64,000 nt of DNA from Agrobacterium tumefaciens str. B6 (GTDB lineage Bacteria; Pseudomonadota; Alphaproteobacteria; Rhizobiales; Rhizobiaceae). Each line of letters starts with the position of its first letter. The stretch's first letter is position 1. Under the pieces are notes generated by a model. The model searched no databases, was not told the DNA's origin, and saw nothing but the letters and a program-made list of their open reading frames with translations. A program made the translations under genes and the position numbers. Location: positions 62,001-126,000 of the forward strand of contig NZ_LMVK01000009.1 in assembly GCF_001541315.1 (NCBI RefSeq), in the 5' to 3' direction. Positions 36,902-46,073 of the stretch are shown piece by piece.

Positions 36902-38268
36902 GAAAATCCAGCGTGTTGAAAGCGGTCCTTGCCGCCTCCGCCCTGTTTGCCTCCACCGCAGTTTTTGCTGAGGACAAGCCCGCTTACGAGACTGGCATGA
37001 TCCCCGCCGAGCACATCATGGTGCCGGATGGCGAAATTCTCGCCAGCGTCTTCCTGATTTCCGACGCGGATGGATGGACGAGCGCCGACGAGACCCGCGC
37101 CAAGACGCTGGTGGAAAAGGGCGCCGCCGTGGTCGGCATTGACTTCAGGGAATATCTGAAGGCGCTCGAGGCCGATGAAGACGAATGCATCTATATGATC
37201 TCGGACATCGAGTCGCTGTCGCAGCAGATCCAGCGCACCGCCGGCACCAGCAGCTATCGCCAGCCCATCCTCTCCGGCATCGGCAAGGGCGGAACGCTGG
37301 CACTGGCGATGATTGCGCAGAGCCCGGTCTCCACCGTGCGGGAAGCCATCGCCGTCGACCCCAAGGCAGGCCTGCCGCTGGAGAATATCCTCTGCACCCC
37401 CGCCACCAAGGACAAGGCGGATGGTGAAACGGTCTATGGCCTGACCGATGGCCCGCTGCCCGCCCCCGTGAGCGTGCTGTTCACGCCGGCTGCGGACCAG
37501 AAGGGCCGCGATCACGTCAACGCACTCGTCAAGCTGCATCCCGATATCGACGTGACGGATGTGGATGACAAGGCGGACGAGGTTCTGACCCAGACCCTGT
37601 CCGACCACATCGACGCCGCAGGCGACACCGACAGCCCGCTCGGTCTGCCGATCAAGGTTCTGGAAACCAGCCCGGTCATGGACACCATGGCGGTGATCTA
37701 TTCCGGCGACGGCGGCTGGCGCGATCTCGATGAAGAGGTGGGCGGCGCATTGCAGAAGCAGGGTATTCCCGTGATCGGCGTCGATGCGCTGCGTTATTTC
37801 TGGAAAGAAAAACAGCCACAGGAAGTGGCGGGCGACCTTGCACGCATCATCGACACCTATCGCAAGGAATGGAAGGTTCGCAACGTCGTGCTGATCGGCT
37901 ATTCCTTCGGTGCCGACATCATTCCCGCCACCTATAACCTCCTGCCGGAACGGGCGAAATCACATGTCGTGCAGCTCACTCTCATGGGCCTGTCCACGGA
38001 AGTGGATTTCGAAATTTCCGTTCAGGGCTGGCTCGGCGTTGCCGGAGAGGGCAAGGGCGGCAAGACCGTGGATGATATCGCCAAGATCGATCCGAAACTG
38101 GTGCAGTGCATCTATGGTACGGAGGAAGAGGATGAAGACCCCTGCCCCGGCCTGAAGGCGAAGGGCGTGGAAACGCTCGGCATCGAAGGCGGCCATCATT
38201 TCGACGAGGATTACGAGGCGCTTGCCAACAAGATCGTGGCAGCGCTGAAGACCCGACTGCCGAAGTAA
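36898..38268 (+). CDS. acvB: AcvB/VirJ-family lysyl-phosphatidylglycerol hydrolase
   Basis: Periplasmic protein required for Agrobacterium virulence and described as hydrolysing lysyl-phosphatidylglycerol. The 456 residues start with a signal peptide (cleavage near TAVFA|ED). Two VirJ-like halves follow. The second has the lipase elbow GYSFGAD with Ser336 and a His in EGGHHFDED near the end. The first half has GIGKGG in the equivalent place and looks inactive. Translationally coupled to lpiA, so maker and remover of the same lipid are co-expressed. Confidence 0.94.
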   Translation: MRKSSVLKAVLAASALFASTAVFAEDKPAYETGMIPAEHIMVPDGEILASVFLISDADGWTSADETRAKTLVEKGAAVVGIDFREYLKALEADEDECIYMISDIESLSQQIQRTAGTSSYRQPILSGIGKGGTLALAMIAQSPVSTVREAIAVDPKAGLPLENILCTPATKDKADGETVYGLTDGPLPAPVSVLFTPAADQKGRDHVNALVKLHPDIDVTDVDDKADEVLTQTLSDHIDAAGDTDSPLGLPIKVLETSPVMDTMAVIYSGDGGWRDLDEEVGGALQKQGIPVIGVDALRYFWKEKQPQEVAGDLARIIDTYRKEWKVRNVVLIGYSFGADIIPATYNLLPERAKSHVVQLTLMGLSTEVDFEISVQGWLGVAGEGKGGKTVDDIAKIDPKLVQCIYGTEEEDEDPCPGLKAKGVETLGIEGGHHFDEDYEALANKIVAALKTRLPK

Positions 38269-38565
38269 GCCGGCCAATCGCGGCAGGCTTGGCAGACATT
38301 CCGAAGCCGCGCGGATAATTCCGCTGGATTTTACCGGTATGAACCATGGAAGCCGGCAGCATTTTCCAGCTTCCTGGGCGAGCGACGCCGCTCGGAAACC
38401 GTTTCCCATATTTTCCTAAATCACCGCCATGCTTGCGGAATCGGTCAAACTATTATTCAAAAGAAATCGGCCTGCGGCGAATGTTCATCATATTCCCGCA
38501 ACCATGCTGTTGTTGATCGCCAAAGATGGATTTTATATTTCCCGACCGGTTCAGGGAGCCGCCGC

Positions 38566-39894
38566 ATGCCCGCCTTAAAACGAAAAACAAAAACACCGGT
38601 CCTCGTCGAACGCATCGATCAATTCGTTGGTGAGGTCAGGGAGGCGATGAAAAGCGATGAGACGCTGCGAAACAGAAAAATCCGTGATCTGTGGGATGCC
38701 GAGGTCCGCTATCATTTCGACAATGGCCGCACCGAAAAGACGCTCGAACTCTACATCATGAAATACCGCTATGCCCTGAAGGCTGAATTCGGCCCAAAGA
38801 GCACTCCGCTTGCCATCTGCAACATGAAGAAGCTGCGCGAGCGGCTGAAAACCTATATCGAACGGGCCGACTATCCGAAAAACGGCGTCGCGACATCGAT
38901 TGTCGAAAAAATCGAGCGGGCGGAATTCAATACCGCCGGCCGCAAGCCGACCGTTCTTCTGCGCATCGCGGATTTCATTTCGGCGATGAATGGCATGGGA
39001 ACGAAAGACGAGATGCAGACCCTGTGGAATGCTGAAATCAGCACCATGAAGGGCAGAGCCCAGACCACGATCATCTCCTATATCACCAAATATCGTAACG
39101 CCATCCGCGAGGCCTTCGGCGACGATCACCCGATGTTGAAGATCGCCACCGGCGATGCCGCGATGTATGACGATGCACGCCGGGTGAAGATGGAGAAGAT
39201 CGCCAGAAAGCACGGCGCACTGATCACCTTCGAGAATTACCGGCAGGTTCTGAAGATCTGCGCCGATAAACTCCTGTCCGCCGATCCCCTGATGATCGGC
39301 ATCGGCCTGATCGGCATGACCGGACGCCGCCCCTATGAGGTCTTTACCCAGGCGGAATTTTCACCTGCCCCCTATGGCAAGGGCGTTTCCAAATGGAGCC
39401 TCCTGTTCAACGGCCAGGCCAAGACGAAGCAGGGTGAGGGAACGAAATTCGGGGTGACCTATGAAATCCCGGTGCTTGCCCGCTCGGAAACCATTCTGGC
39501 TGCCTATAAGCGCCTGCGCGAAAGCGGGCAGGGAAAATTGTGGCATGGCATGTCGATCGATGATTTTTCTTCGGAAACCCGCCTGCTGCTCAGGGATACG
39601 GTCTTTAACCTTTTCGAGGATCTCTGGCCGAAGGAGGAGCTTCCCAAGCCGTATGGCCTCCGGCATCTCTATGCCGAGGTGGCCTTTCACAATTTCGCGC
39701 CGCCGCATGTGACCAAGAACAGCTATTTCGCCGCCATTCTCGGACACAACAATAACGACCTCGAAACGTCGCTTTCCTATATGACCTATACGCTGCCGGA
39801 AGATCGCGACGATGCGCTGGCACGGGCCAAACGCACAAACGAACGGACGTTGCAGCAGATGGCGACGATCGCACCGGTTTCCCGTAAGGCATGA
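38566..39894 (+). CDS. telA: Hairpin telomere resolvase (protelomerase) TelA
   Basis: Cuts replicated telomere junctions and rejoins strands into covalently closed hairpin ends of linear replicons. The product is 442 residues, the length I recall for Agrobacterium TelA. The tyrosine-recombinase-like catalytic domain (about 220-420) shows R255 in MTGRRPYEVF, K286 in NGQAKTK, R366 in YGLRHLYA, H394 in ILGHNNND and the nucleophile Y405 in LSYMTY. The N-terminal part (1-215) is helical and basic and would bind DNA. CAGGGAG precedes the ATG. In the 297-bp gap upstream an imperfect inverted repeat (TGCGGCGAAT / ATTCCCGCA, 38473-38500) is the only structure seen. No telomere-like target is visible nearby. 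Confidence 0.95.
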   Translation: MPALKRKTKTPVLVERIDQFVGEVREAMKSDETLRNRKIRDLWDAEVRYHFDNGRTEKTLELYIMKYRYALKAEFGPKSTPLAICNMKKLRERLKTYIERADYPKNGVATSIVEKIERAEFNTAGRKPTVLLRIADFISAMNGMGTKDEMQTLWNAEISTMKGRAQTTIISYITKYRNAIREAFGDDHPMLKIATGDAAMYDDARRVKMEKIARKHGALITFENYRQVLKICADKLLSADPLMIGIGLIGMTGRRPYEVFTQAEFSPAPYGKGVSKWSLLFNGQAKTKQGEGTKFGVTYEIPVLARSETILAAYKRLRESGQGKLWHGMSIDDFSSETRLLLRDTVFNLFEDLWPKEELPKPYGLRHLYAEVAFHNFAPPHVTKNSYFAAILGHNNNDLETSLSYMTYTLPEDRDDALARAKRTNERTLQQMATIAPVSRKA

Positions 39895-39896
39895 TG

Positions 39897-39986
39897 AGTT
39901 AGAGTTTTCTAGCATTCTCCGGGCGTAAAACCGCTCCGCAGCTTTGCCGGAAATGCTCCGGCCGCGGATTTCAGTCCTCCGCGGCC
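39897..39986. terminator. Diverged RIME-like sequence ending in a convergent hairpin
   Basis: The telA stop is followed by GAGTTTTCTAGCATTCTCC...CCGGAAATGCTCC, reminiscent of the RIME-like copies, then by GGCCGCGGA-TTTCAGTCC-TCCGCGGCC (39960-39986), a 9-bp perfect stem just before the stop of the convergent transporter gene. Probably a shared termination region. Confidence 0.5.
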
Positions 39987-40000
39987 AGCCGTTTCATTCA

Positions 40001-41287
40001 TCAAACCCGCGCGTCACCGGAGGTGCGGTAAAGCAGGGTCAATACCGTCAGCATCAGCCCCACGAGTGCGACCGACCCGAAAATGTAGAAATTCCATTCG
40101 GGCGCCAGACCACGCTGCAGCACGAGGCCGCCGATCATCGGGCCGGCAATGCCGCCGAGCCGACCGACCGCCAGCGAAAAGCCGAGACCCGTACCGCGAA
40201 TATGGACGGGATAAAGCCGCCCGACCAGAACATTGGCGAGAATCTGCGTTCCGATGGTGCCCGCTCCCGCAAGGGCGACGAAGGCATAAAGAAGCGGACC
40301 CTTGTTCACCGTCAGGGCAAAGATCGAGGCGGCGCCGATGGCAAACAGGATCGCCACGACCACCTTGACGTTGCCTTTGTCAGCAAATCGCCCGCCGATG
40401 AGGATGCCGATCGCGGCCCCGACATTGAGCATGACGGAAAAGCTGAGCGCCGAACTGATGTCATAACCCATCCTGTTCATGATGGTGGGCAGCCAGTTGA
40501 CCATGCCGAAGGTGAGAAGCAGCGAGCAGAAGTGGATGCCCCAGGCATTCAGCGTCGAGAGCAGCCGGCCTTCCGAGAACAGCGCGCCGACACCGCCCTT
40601 TTGAATTTTCGCATGCGGCGCGATGCGTTGCAAACCGTAGCTGTCGCAAATGCCGTCAGCCTCCGCCTGCCGGCCCTTGCTTGCCAGCCATTCCGGCGAT
40701 TCCGGCAGAAACCGCATGAAGATCGGCAGAAGAACAAGCGGCAGACCGCCTATCAGCATCAAAGGCCGCCAGCCATAGGTCTCCAGAAGGAGGATGCCCA
40801 TGACGCCGGAGATAATGCCGCCGATAAGATAACCGAGGAAGGACAGGGAATTGGCCTGCGCCCTGCGCTGCGGCGGCGAAAATTCCAGCACCAGCGCGGT
40901 AACCGTCGGCAACAGCGCGCCCAGCCCGAGACCGGCGAAGAAGCGCGTGATTTCGAAGGCGAGAAAATTCGGCGTCATGGCCGAGGCGATCATCATCGCC
41001 GAAAAACCGGCGAGGCTGAGAAGAACCACCTTCCGGCGGCCGATGCGATCGGCCATGGTGCCGGCAAACAGCGCGCCTAGCAGCATGCCCACCAGCGTCA
41101 GCGCCGCTGCGCGCCCGACCATGGCGGGGTTGAGCGCCCATGCGCTTTCTTTCAAGAGCGCCGGTGCGACCGCGCCATAAACGACGAGATCGTAACCGTC
41201 AAACATGATCATCAGGCCGCATGTCGCGATAACGCCGGCCGGGTTCTTCGTCCGCACTGACGCGGCGCTCAGATAATTCGTGTACAT
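40001..41287 (-). CDS. graK: Aromatic acid:H+ symporter, probable gamma-resorcylate transporter GraK
   Basis: MFS permease of the AAHS type, 428 residues, twelve helices. The family signature is CGLMIMFDGYDLVVYGAVAP in helix 1, followed by GTMADRIGRRKVVLLS and FLPESPEWLAS. ATG 41287 has GGGAGGAAC upstream; an open extension of 42 codons is not coding. The position at the end of the gra cluster matches graK of Rhizobium sp. MTP-10005 as I recall it. A 220-bp gap with its own palindrome separates it from graE, so it may have its own promoter. Confidence 0.85.
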   Translation of the reverse strand: MYTNYLSAASVRTKNPAGVIATCGLMIMFDGYDLVVYGAVAPALLKESAWALNPAMVGRAAALTLVGMLLGALFAGTMADRIGRRKVVLLSLAGFSAMMIASAMTPNFLAFEITRFFAGLGLGALLPTVTALVLEFSPPQRRAQANSLSFLGYLIGGIISGVMGILLLETYGWRPLMLIGGLPLVLLPIFMRFLPESPEWLASKGRQAEADGICDSYGLQRIAPHAKIQKGGVGALFSEGRLLSTLNAWGIHFCSLLLTFGMVNWLPTIMNRMGYDISSALSFSVMLNVGAAIGILIGGRFADKGNVKVVVAILFAIGAASIFALTVNKGPLLYAFVALAGAGTIGTQILANVLVGRLYPVHIRGTGLGFSLAVGRLGGIAGPMIGGLVLQRGLAPEWNFYIFGSVALVGLMLTVLTLLYRTSGDARV

Positions 41288-41447
41288 GTTCCTCCCTTTC
41301 ACGCATGAACGCGCCATCCGGAATGGATAAGCGTCTTCCCGTCCCTGCGATATCCTCCGTGAGTGCCCGGCGTGCTCCACCCTGATATGTGTCCCGCTCC
41401 TGTCAAGCCACATATCGCCGGCATCACCCGCCTTCGATTAAATGTTG

Positions 41448-41468
41448 CATTTGCAAAAATTGCAAATG
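41448..41468. promoter_or_regulatory. Palindrome upstream of graK, candidate GraR operator
   Basis: CATTTGCAA-AAA-TTGCAAATG, perfect 9-bp arms, between graE and graK, 160 bp before the graK start. Its CATTTG/CAAATG ends also frame the palindrome at 46723-46744 in the graD-graR region, but the spacing differs (9 against 6 bp). Confidence 0.5.
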
Positions 41469-41507
41469 AAATATTAACAAACGCCAAGCACATCGCGCCG
41501 ACGAAAT

Positions 41508-41846
41508 TCAGTCGGGTTCCAGCCCGGAAATTATCGACAGTGTCGGCGTCCAGCTCAAAATATGAATGCGGTTATAGACACCGTGAATGACGAAGGGATC
41601 GGCATCGCTGAATGCGATGACGTCTTCGATCGAGAGCGCCTCGGCAATGATGAGTGCAGCGGAAGGACCGCCGGCGACGGCATTCATCGGGCCGGAAGCA
41701 AGAATTCTAAACCCTTCGGCCATGGCTTCGCCATTGCGCAGATGAGCCTTGTGAGCGCTCAACTGCGCCGCGCGCTCAACCGCCGCAGCGGGATCGCTCT
41801 CGGCAAAACGCACGTAAAGCCCGGGTCGATTACTCCCGCCGCTCAT
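41508..41846 (-). CDS. graE: YciI-like protein GraE
   Basis: 112 residues of the YCII ferredoxin-like fold: GLYVRFAESDPAAAVERAAQLSAHKAHLR at the start, ILASGPM in the middle and SDADPFVIHGVYNRIHILSW near the end, with the His and Asp typical of the family. Its role in resorcinol breakdown is unknown; it takes the place of graE in the reference cluster. Overlaps graB by ATGA. Confidence 0.75.
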   Translation of the reverse strand: MSGGSNRPGLYVRFAESDPAAAVERAAQLSAHKAHLRNGEAMAEGFRILASGPMNAVAGGPSAALIIAEALSIEDVIAFSDADPFVIHGVYNRIHILSWTPTLSIISGLEPD

Positions 41847-42730
41847 CGGGCGAGCACGAAATCATGGTTCACCGACCAGAACCAGTCGCTGACGAAACCC
41901 AGATCCCGCGCCTTCTTAACATCCTCCACCCGCTGGAAATCGGCGAGCAGACTTTCCTTCACGCCGAAGACCGCATCCGAACGGATATAGGGGTCATCGG
42001 GATCGAAAATATGCGTGACGAGCGTGGTAAAGCCTTCGGCCGAAACGATATAATGCAGATGCGCCGGCCGGTAAGGATGCCGTCCCATGGCCCGCAGCAG
42101 CAGCCCGACCGGGCCATCATCCGGGATAGGATAATATTTCGGCTTCGCCGCCCGGAACCAGTAGCGCCCGTCCTCGCCGGTGATGAAAACGCCGCGCAGG
42201 GTGAAATCGGGCTGGATGCCCTTCTGCTGCACGTCATAAAAACCTTCGTCATTGGCCTGCCAGACATCGATACGCGCACCGACGACCGGCGCTCCCCCGG
42301 TATCGAGGATGCGGCCCGTGACCACCATGTCCTCGCCCTTGCCATCGAGGCAGATGTTTGCACCCATCGGCATTTCCGGCGCATCGGCCACATGGAAGGG
42401 GCCGAGAACGGTCGATTCCGACGCACCGCTCGGCTTGCGATGGTTGATGGCGTCGACCAGCATGGAGACGCCGAGAATATCGGAAAACAGGATCCATTCC
42501 TGCCGCCATTCATTGCAGATCTGGCCGACCTCGGTGAGGAAATGAATGGCCTTCATCCACTCCTCCTCGGTCGGTTCGATTTCCTTCACCGCCTCGTGCA
42601 GCTTGCGCGTCACGACCGCCATGATTTCCATCAGACGCGGATCGTCACAATCGCGCATCCGCGCGATCACGGTTTCAGCCGAACGCTCCTCGACGAAGTA
42701 GCCGTCATCTCTGGTCATCTTCATATCCAT
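41843..42730 (-). CDS. graB: Hydroxyquinol 1,2-dioxygenase
   Basis: Intradiol Fe(III) dioxygenase that opens hydroxyquinol to maleylacetate. The 295 residues have the N-terminal helical dimer domain and a catalytic beta-core with ligands Tyr165 (GFYDVQ), Tyr199 or 200 (PKYYPIPDDGP), His224 and His226 (RPAHLHYIV). ATG 42730 follows GGGAGGAG. Between graC and graE on the gra transcript. Confidence 0.93.
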   Translation of the reverse strand: MDMKMTRDDGYFVEERSAETVIARMRDCDDPRLMEIMAVVTRKLHEAVKEIEPTEEEWMKAIHFLTEVGQICNEWRQEWILFSDILGVSMLVDAINHRKPSGASESTVLGPFHVADAPEMPMGANICLDGKGEDMVVTGRILDTGGAPVVGARIDVWQANDEGFYDVQQKGIQPDFTLRGVFITGEDGRYWFRAAKPKYYPIPDDGPVGLLLRAMGRHPYRPAHLHYIVSAEGFTTLVTHIFDPDDPYIRSDAVFGVKESLLADFQRVEDVKKARDLGFVSDWFWSVNHDFVLAR

Positions 42731-42742
42731 CGTCTCCTCCCA

Positions 42743-43798
42743 TTACTCCGGCCGCGCGCCCTCGAAGGCGCGTTGCAAAAGGTCGCGGATCGCAGTTTTT
42801 TCGATTGGCCGCGGGCACCAGTAAGGATTGGCCGTCGCCAGCTCTGCCATGGGGTCGAGATCGTCCGACCGGACCCCAAGAGCCGCAAGGCTTGCCGGCG
42901 CGCCAAGCCGGGCGGCAAAATCATAAAGCCCGGCCCCTGCCCTGCCGCCGACAAGAGCGGCGAGCGGTGCGAGCAGATCCGGCACCGCCTGTTCCACATA
43001 GGCGATGGTGTGTGGCAGAAGCACCGCATGGGTTTCCGCATGCGGCAGGTCGAGACTGCCGCCCAGCGTGTGACAAAGCTTGTGATGCAGCGACATGCCG
43101 ACGGCGCCAAGCACCGAACCGCACAGCCACGCACCATAAAGCGTGGTTTCGCGCGCCTTGATATCCCGCGGCTCGGCCTTCACGCCGGGAAGGGCCTCGA
43201 TCATCGCCCGCAGCCCCTCGACCGCCATCAGGCTGGCGATGGGATTGCGATCCCGCGCGTAGAGCGCCTCCGCCGCATGGGCCATGGCGTTGAGGCCGCT
43301 CGTCATGCTGATGGCGACAGGCAGCCCAAGCGTCAGTTCCGCATCGTAAATCACCACCTCCGGCAGGATTTCCGGCCCGCGCATGGTGGTCTTCACCCCG
43401 TTTTCCGTCTGGCCGAGAATGGGCGTCACCTCGGAACCGGCATAGGTGGTCGGAATGACGATCTGCGCCGTATCGGTGCGCAGCGCAATGGCCTTGCCGA
43501 GGCCGGTGGTGGAACCGCCGCCGAGCGCCACGACGCAATCCGCACCGGCGGTGCGATAGGCTTCGACCGCGTTTTTTGTCACCTCGACCGGCGTATGCAT
43601 GGCCGCATCGGAGAAGACACCGGCAGCAAGCCGGCCGAGCCGGGCAGCAAGCGCCTCCGCGTCACCCTTCTGCTGCGGCGTGGAAAGCACCAGCGCCCGC
43701 GACAGGCCAAGGCGGCGGATTTCCTCCACCAAGCCCGCCGAGCTACCCGCGCCGAAAACGATACGGGCGGGAGCGGCCGTATAGACGAACGGCTGCAT
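42743..43798 (-). CDS. graC: Maleylacetate reductase
   Basis: Iron-alcohol-dehydrogenase-fold enzyme that reduces maleylacetate to 3-oxoadipate with NAD(P)H. The 351 residues show the nucleotide-binding VVALGGGSTTGLGKAIALRTD, PTTYAGSEVTPILG, and the His-rich MSLHHKLCHTLGGSLDLPHAETHAVLLPH (read in parts) of the family. Starts 3 bp after graF. The 3-oxoadipate it makes needs beta-ketoadipate genes outside this window. Confidence 0.93.
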   Translation of the reverse strand: MQPFVYTAAPARIVFGAGSSAGLVEEIRRLGLSRALVLSTPQQKGDAEALAARLGRLAAGVFSDAAMHTPVEVTKNAVEAYRTAGADCVVALGGGSTTGLGKAIALRTDTAQIVIPTTYAGSEVTPILGQTENGVKTTMRGPEILPEVVIYDAELTLGLPVAISMTSGLNAMAHAAEALYARDRNPIASLMAVEGLRAMIEALPGVKAEPRDIKARETTLYGAWLCGSVLGAVGMSLHHKLCHTLGGSLDLPHAETHAVLLPHTIAYVEQAVPDLLAPLAALVGGRAGAGLYDFAARLGAPASLAALGVRSDDLDPMAELATANPYWCPRPIEKTAIRDLLQRAFEGARPE

Positions 43799-43801
43799 GG
43801 T

Positions 43802-44785
43802 TCAGTGCCCGTCAAGCTTGAACAGACGGCGCGCATTGGTGCGGCCGATCTTAACCCGATCGGCTTCGGCGATGGTTGTCGCATTAAACCAGTCGGAGGC
43901 GTGATCGATATTCTCGAAGGGCCAGTCGGTGGAAAACAGGATGCGATCCGCACCGATTTCCAGAATGGCGTCGATCAATGTCTGGGTGCGGAAGTTGCCC
44001 GAGGTGGTGATGTGGAAATTCTCGTTGAAATAATCCACGAAACGACGCTTGGCCGGATAACGCGGCGGCAGCTTCACCCAGGCATTACGATGGTCGATGC
44101 GCCACATCATGTAAGGCAGGCCCTCGCCCATATGGCCGAGAATGATGTTGAGACGCGGATGCTCGTCGAACAGGCCTGATGCCATCAGACGCAGCGCATG
44201 GACCGCCGTTTCCTGCGCGAAAGCCCAGGTGGGGCCAAGCAGCCAGGGATGGCCGTCATAGATGCGCGAATCCTGCGGCAGCGGATTGCGCGGATGCAGG
44301 TAGAAAGGCACGTCGAGCTTTTCGACTTCACCCCAGAACGGGCGATATTGTGGCAGATCGTAATAAAGCGGCGTCTGGCCATCGCCCTCCTGGCTGAAGC
44401 CGTTGACGAGCGCGCCGACGAAGCCGAGATCGTTGACGCAGCGCTGCAATTCCTCGGTTGCCGCATCGGGGTCCTGCAAAGGCAATGCTGCGAAGGCAAG
44501 GAAGCGATCCGGCCGCTTGGCGCATTCTTCGGCGAGAACGTCATTCGCCCGCCGCGCGCTTTCGATTGCCTTCTTCCTGTCAGGAATAGCCTGCACCGCC
44601 GGCGCATTGAGCGACAGGATCATGGTTTCGATGCCGTGCGCATCCATCAGCTTCAAGCGCGTATCCTGAATGTCGAGCAGGCGATGCTGCAATTCCTTCC
44701 AGTAGTCGCCGGGCACGAAACCGGCCGAATCCTGAAGTGTTTCCGGGATTGCGAAATGCTCCTCGAGAGCGACCTTGCCTTGCAT
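43802..44785 (-). CDS. graF: Gamma-resorcylate decarboxylase (2,6-dihydroxybenzoate decarboxylase)
   Basis: Amidohydrolase-family zinc decarboxylase converting 2,6-dihydroxybenzoate to resorcinol. Its 327 residues equal the length of the Rhizobium enzyme. Metal ligands fall at the same numbers: Glu8 and His10 in ALEEHFAIPE, His164 in YLHPRNPLP, Asp287 in FSTDWPFE, with catalytic His218 in ILGHMGEGLPY. GGAGGAAAC precedes the ATG. This gene defines the pathway as gamma-resorcylate catabolism rather than simple resorcinol use. Confidence 0.95.
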   Translation of the reverse strand: MQGKVALEEHFAIPETLQDSAGFVPGDYWKELQHRLLDIQDTRLKLMDAHGIETMILSLNAPAVQAIPDRKKAIESARRANDVLAEECAKRPDRFLAFAALPLQDPDAATEELQRCVNDLGFVGALVNGFSQEGDGQTPLYYDLPQYRPFWGEVEKLDVPFYLHPRNPLPQDSRIYDGHPWLLGPTWAFAQETAVHALRLMASGLFDEHPRLNIILGHMGEGLPYMMWRIDHRNAWVKLPPRYPAKRRFVDYFNENFHITTSGNFRTQTLIDAILEIGADRILFSTDWPFENIDHASDWFNATTIAEADRVKIGRTNARRLFKLDGH

Positions 44786-44831
44786 GTAGTTTCCTCCGAA
44801 TTCACTGTGTGATGTGCCGCCCGAGAGGCGA

Positions 44832-46061
44832 TCAATATTGACCCTTGGGTTCCAGCCCGAGCATGCTCTGGCCGATCATCGTACCCACGGCATCCCAGTT
44901 CATGCTGATGTGGCGACCGACCGCGTTCGCATCCCGCCACGCCCGCTGCACGGGGTTGGAAAGATCGAGCCCGACGCCGCCGGTGGAATCGTTGAGCGCC
45001 TGCACGGCGCGCAGTGCCAGAGACACCGCAAAGGACTGGCCGCGACGGCTGAGAAGCCGGTCATCCACCGTAAATTCCGCCCGGCCTTCAACACGAGCCT
45101 GCGAGAGCGCCTGTGCCCGGGCAACATCGCGCAGCAGAATTTCGCACGCCGCATCGACGCTCGCGGCAGCTTCCGCGACGCGCAGCTGAATGGTCGGGAA
45201 TTCGGCCATGCGATTATTGCCACCCGCCACCGCGCCGCGTGTGACCCGGCCGCCGACGTGATCGACATAGGCGGCAAGCGCACCCTTGGCCGCGCCGACG
45301 CCAGCCGCCGCGAGACAGGAGGGAATGCCGGTCAGAAGCGGCATGTTGAACAGGCCTTCCTCCGCATAATAATGCCCGCCGGGCGTCTTTCCGCTGGTGG
45401 CGTCGGGAAAGGTCAGAACCCGGTGTTCGGGAATAAAGACATCATCGAGAACGAGCGTCTTGGAACCCGTGCCGGCCAGGCCCACCACATGCCAGGTGTC
45501 TTCAATCACATATTGCCCGGCAGGAACGAGCAGGAAGGCCGGAACCGGTTTTCCTTCGCCCCGCGGCGGCAGGATGGCGGCACAGAGGGACCATTGCGCG
45601 TTTTCGCAGCCGGAGGCGAAGGCCCATTTGCCGCTCAGGCGGTAACCGCCATCGGCGAGCTCCGCCATCTTCACCGGCGCATAGGAACCGCACAGAAGCG
45701 CATCGGGGTTTTCACCCCAGACATCGGCCTGCGCCTCTTCCGGAAACATCGCCAGCAGCCATTGATGGGCCGACAGCAGGCCGGCGACCCAACCGGTCGA
45801 CGCACAGGCGGCCGAAAGCTCGATATTAGCCTCGACCAGTTCGGCGAAATCTCCACCCTTGCCGCCGAAAGCGCGAGGTTTGACGATATCGAAATATCCA
45901 ATGCCGCGCAGCGCCTCGATATGGCTTGCGGGAACACGCCGGGCCTCCTCCGTCTGTCTGGCGCTCATCCGGAAAAGATCGGCTATGCCGGCGACGCGGC
46001 TTGCGAGGCGGACACGCGGGTTCGTTTGCGCCGGCAGCGGCGCATGGCTCATATCGTTCAT
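44832..46061 (-). CDS. graA: Resorcinol hydroxylase, oxygenase component
   Basis: Flavin-dependent monooxygenase with acyl-CoA-dehydrogenase fold that hydroxylates resorcinol to hydroxyquinol, using FADH2 from GraD. The 409 residues have the HpaB/TftD-like pattern: ACASTGWVAGLLSAHQWLL, SGKWAFASGCENAQWSL, VGLAGTGSKTLVLDDVFIPEHR. ATG 46061 follows GGAAGGAG; the frame is open for 111 more codons upstream but there it overlaps graD and is not coding. Confidence 0.92.
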   Translation of the reverse strand: MNDMSHAPLPAQTNPRVRLASRVAGIADLFRMSARQTEEARRVPASHIEALRGIGYFDIVKPRAFGGKGGDFAELVEANIELSAACASTGWVAGLLSAHQWLLAMFPEEAQADVWGENPDALLCGSYAPVKMAELADGGYRLSGKWAFASGCENAQWSLCAAILPPRGEGKPVPAFLLVPAGQYVIEDTWHVVGLAGTGSKTLVLDDVFIPEHRVLTFPDATSGKTPGGHYYAEEGLFNMPLLTGIPSCLAAAGVGAAKGALAAYVDHVGGRVTRGAVAGGNNRMAEFPTIQLRVAEAAASVDAACEILLRDVARAQALSQARVEGRAEFTVDDRLLSRRGQSFAVSLALRAVQALNDSTGGVGLDLSNPVQRAWRDANAVGRHISMNWDAVGTMIGQSMLGLEPKGQY

Positions 46062-46073
46062 GATTGTCTCCTT

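Noticed and set aside
38269..38565. Search for a telomere-like target near telA.
   Set aside because: Only an imperfect short inverted repeat is present; no long perfect palindrome of the kind needed for a hairpin telomere. Targets are expected at the ends of the linear replicon, not here.
41864..44179. A 771-codon plus-strand open frame across graB, graC and graF.
   Set aside because: It spans three well-identified genes on the other strand and has antisense-type composition (His/Arg/Gln-rich).
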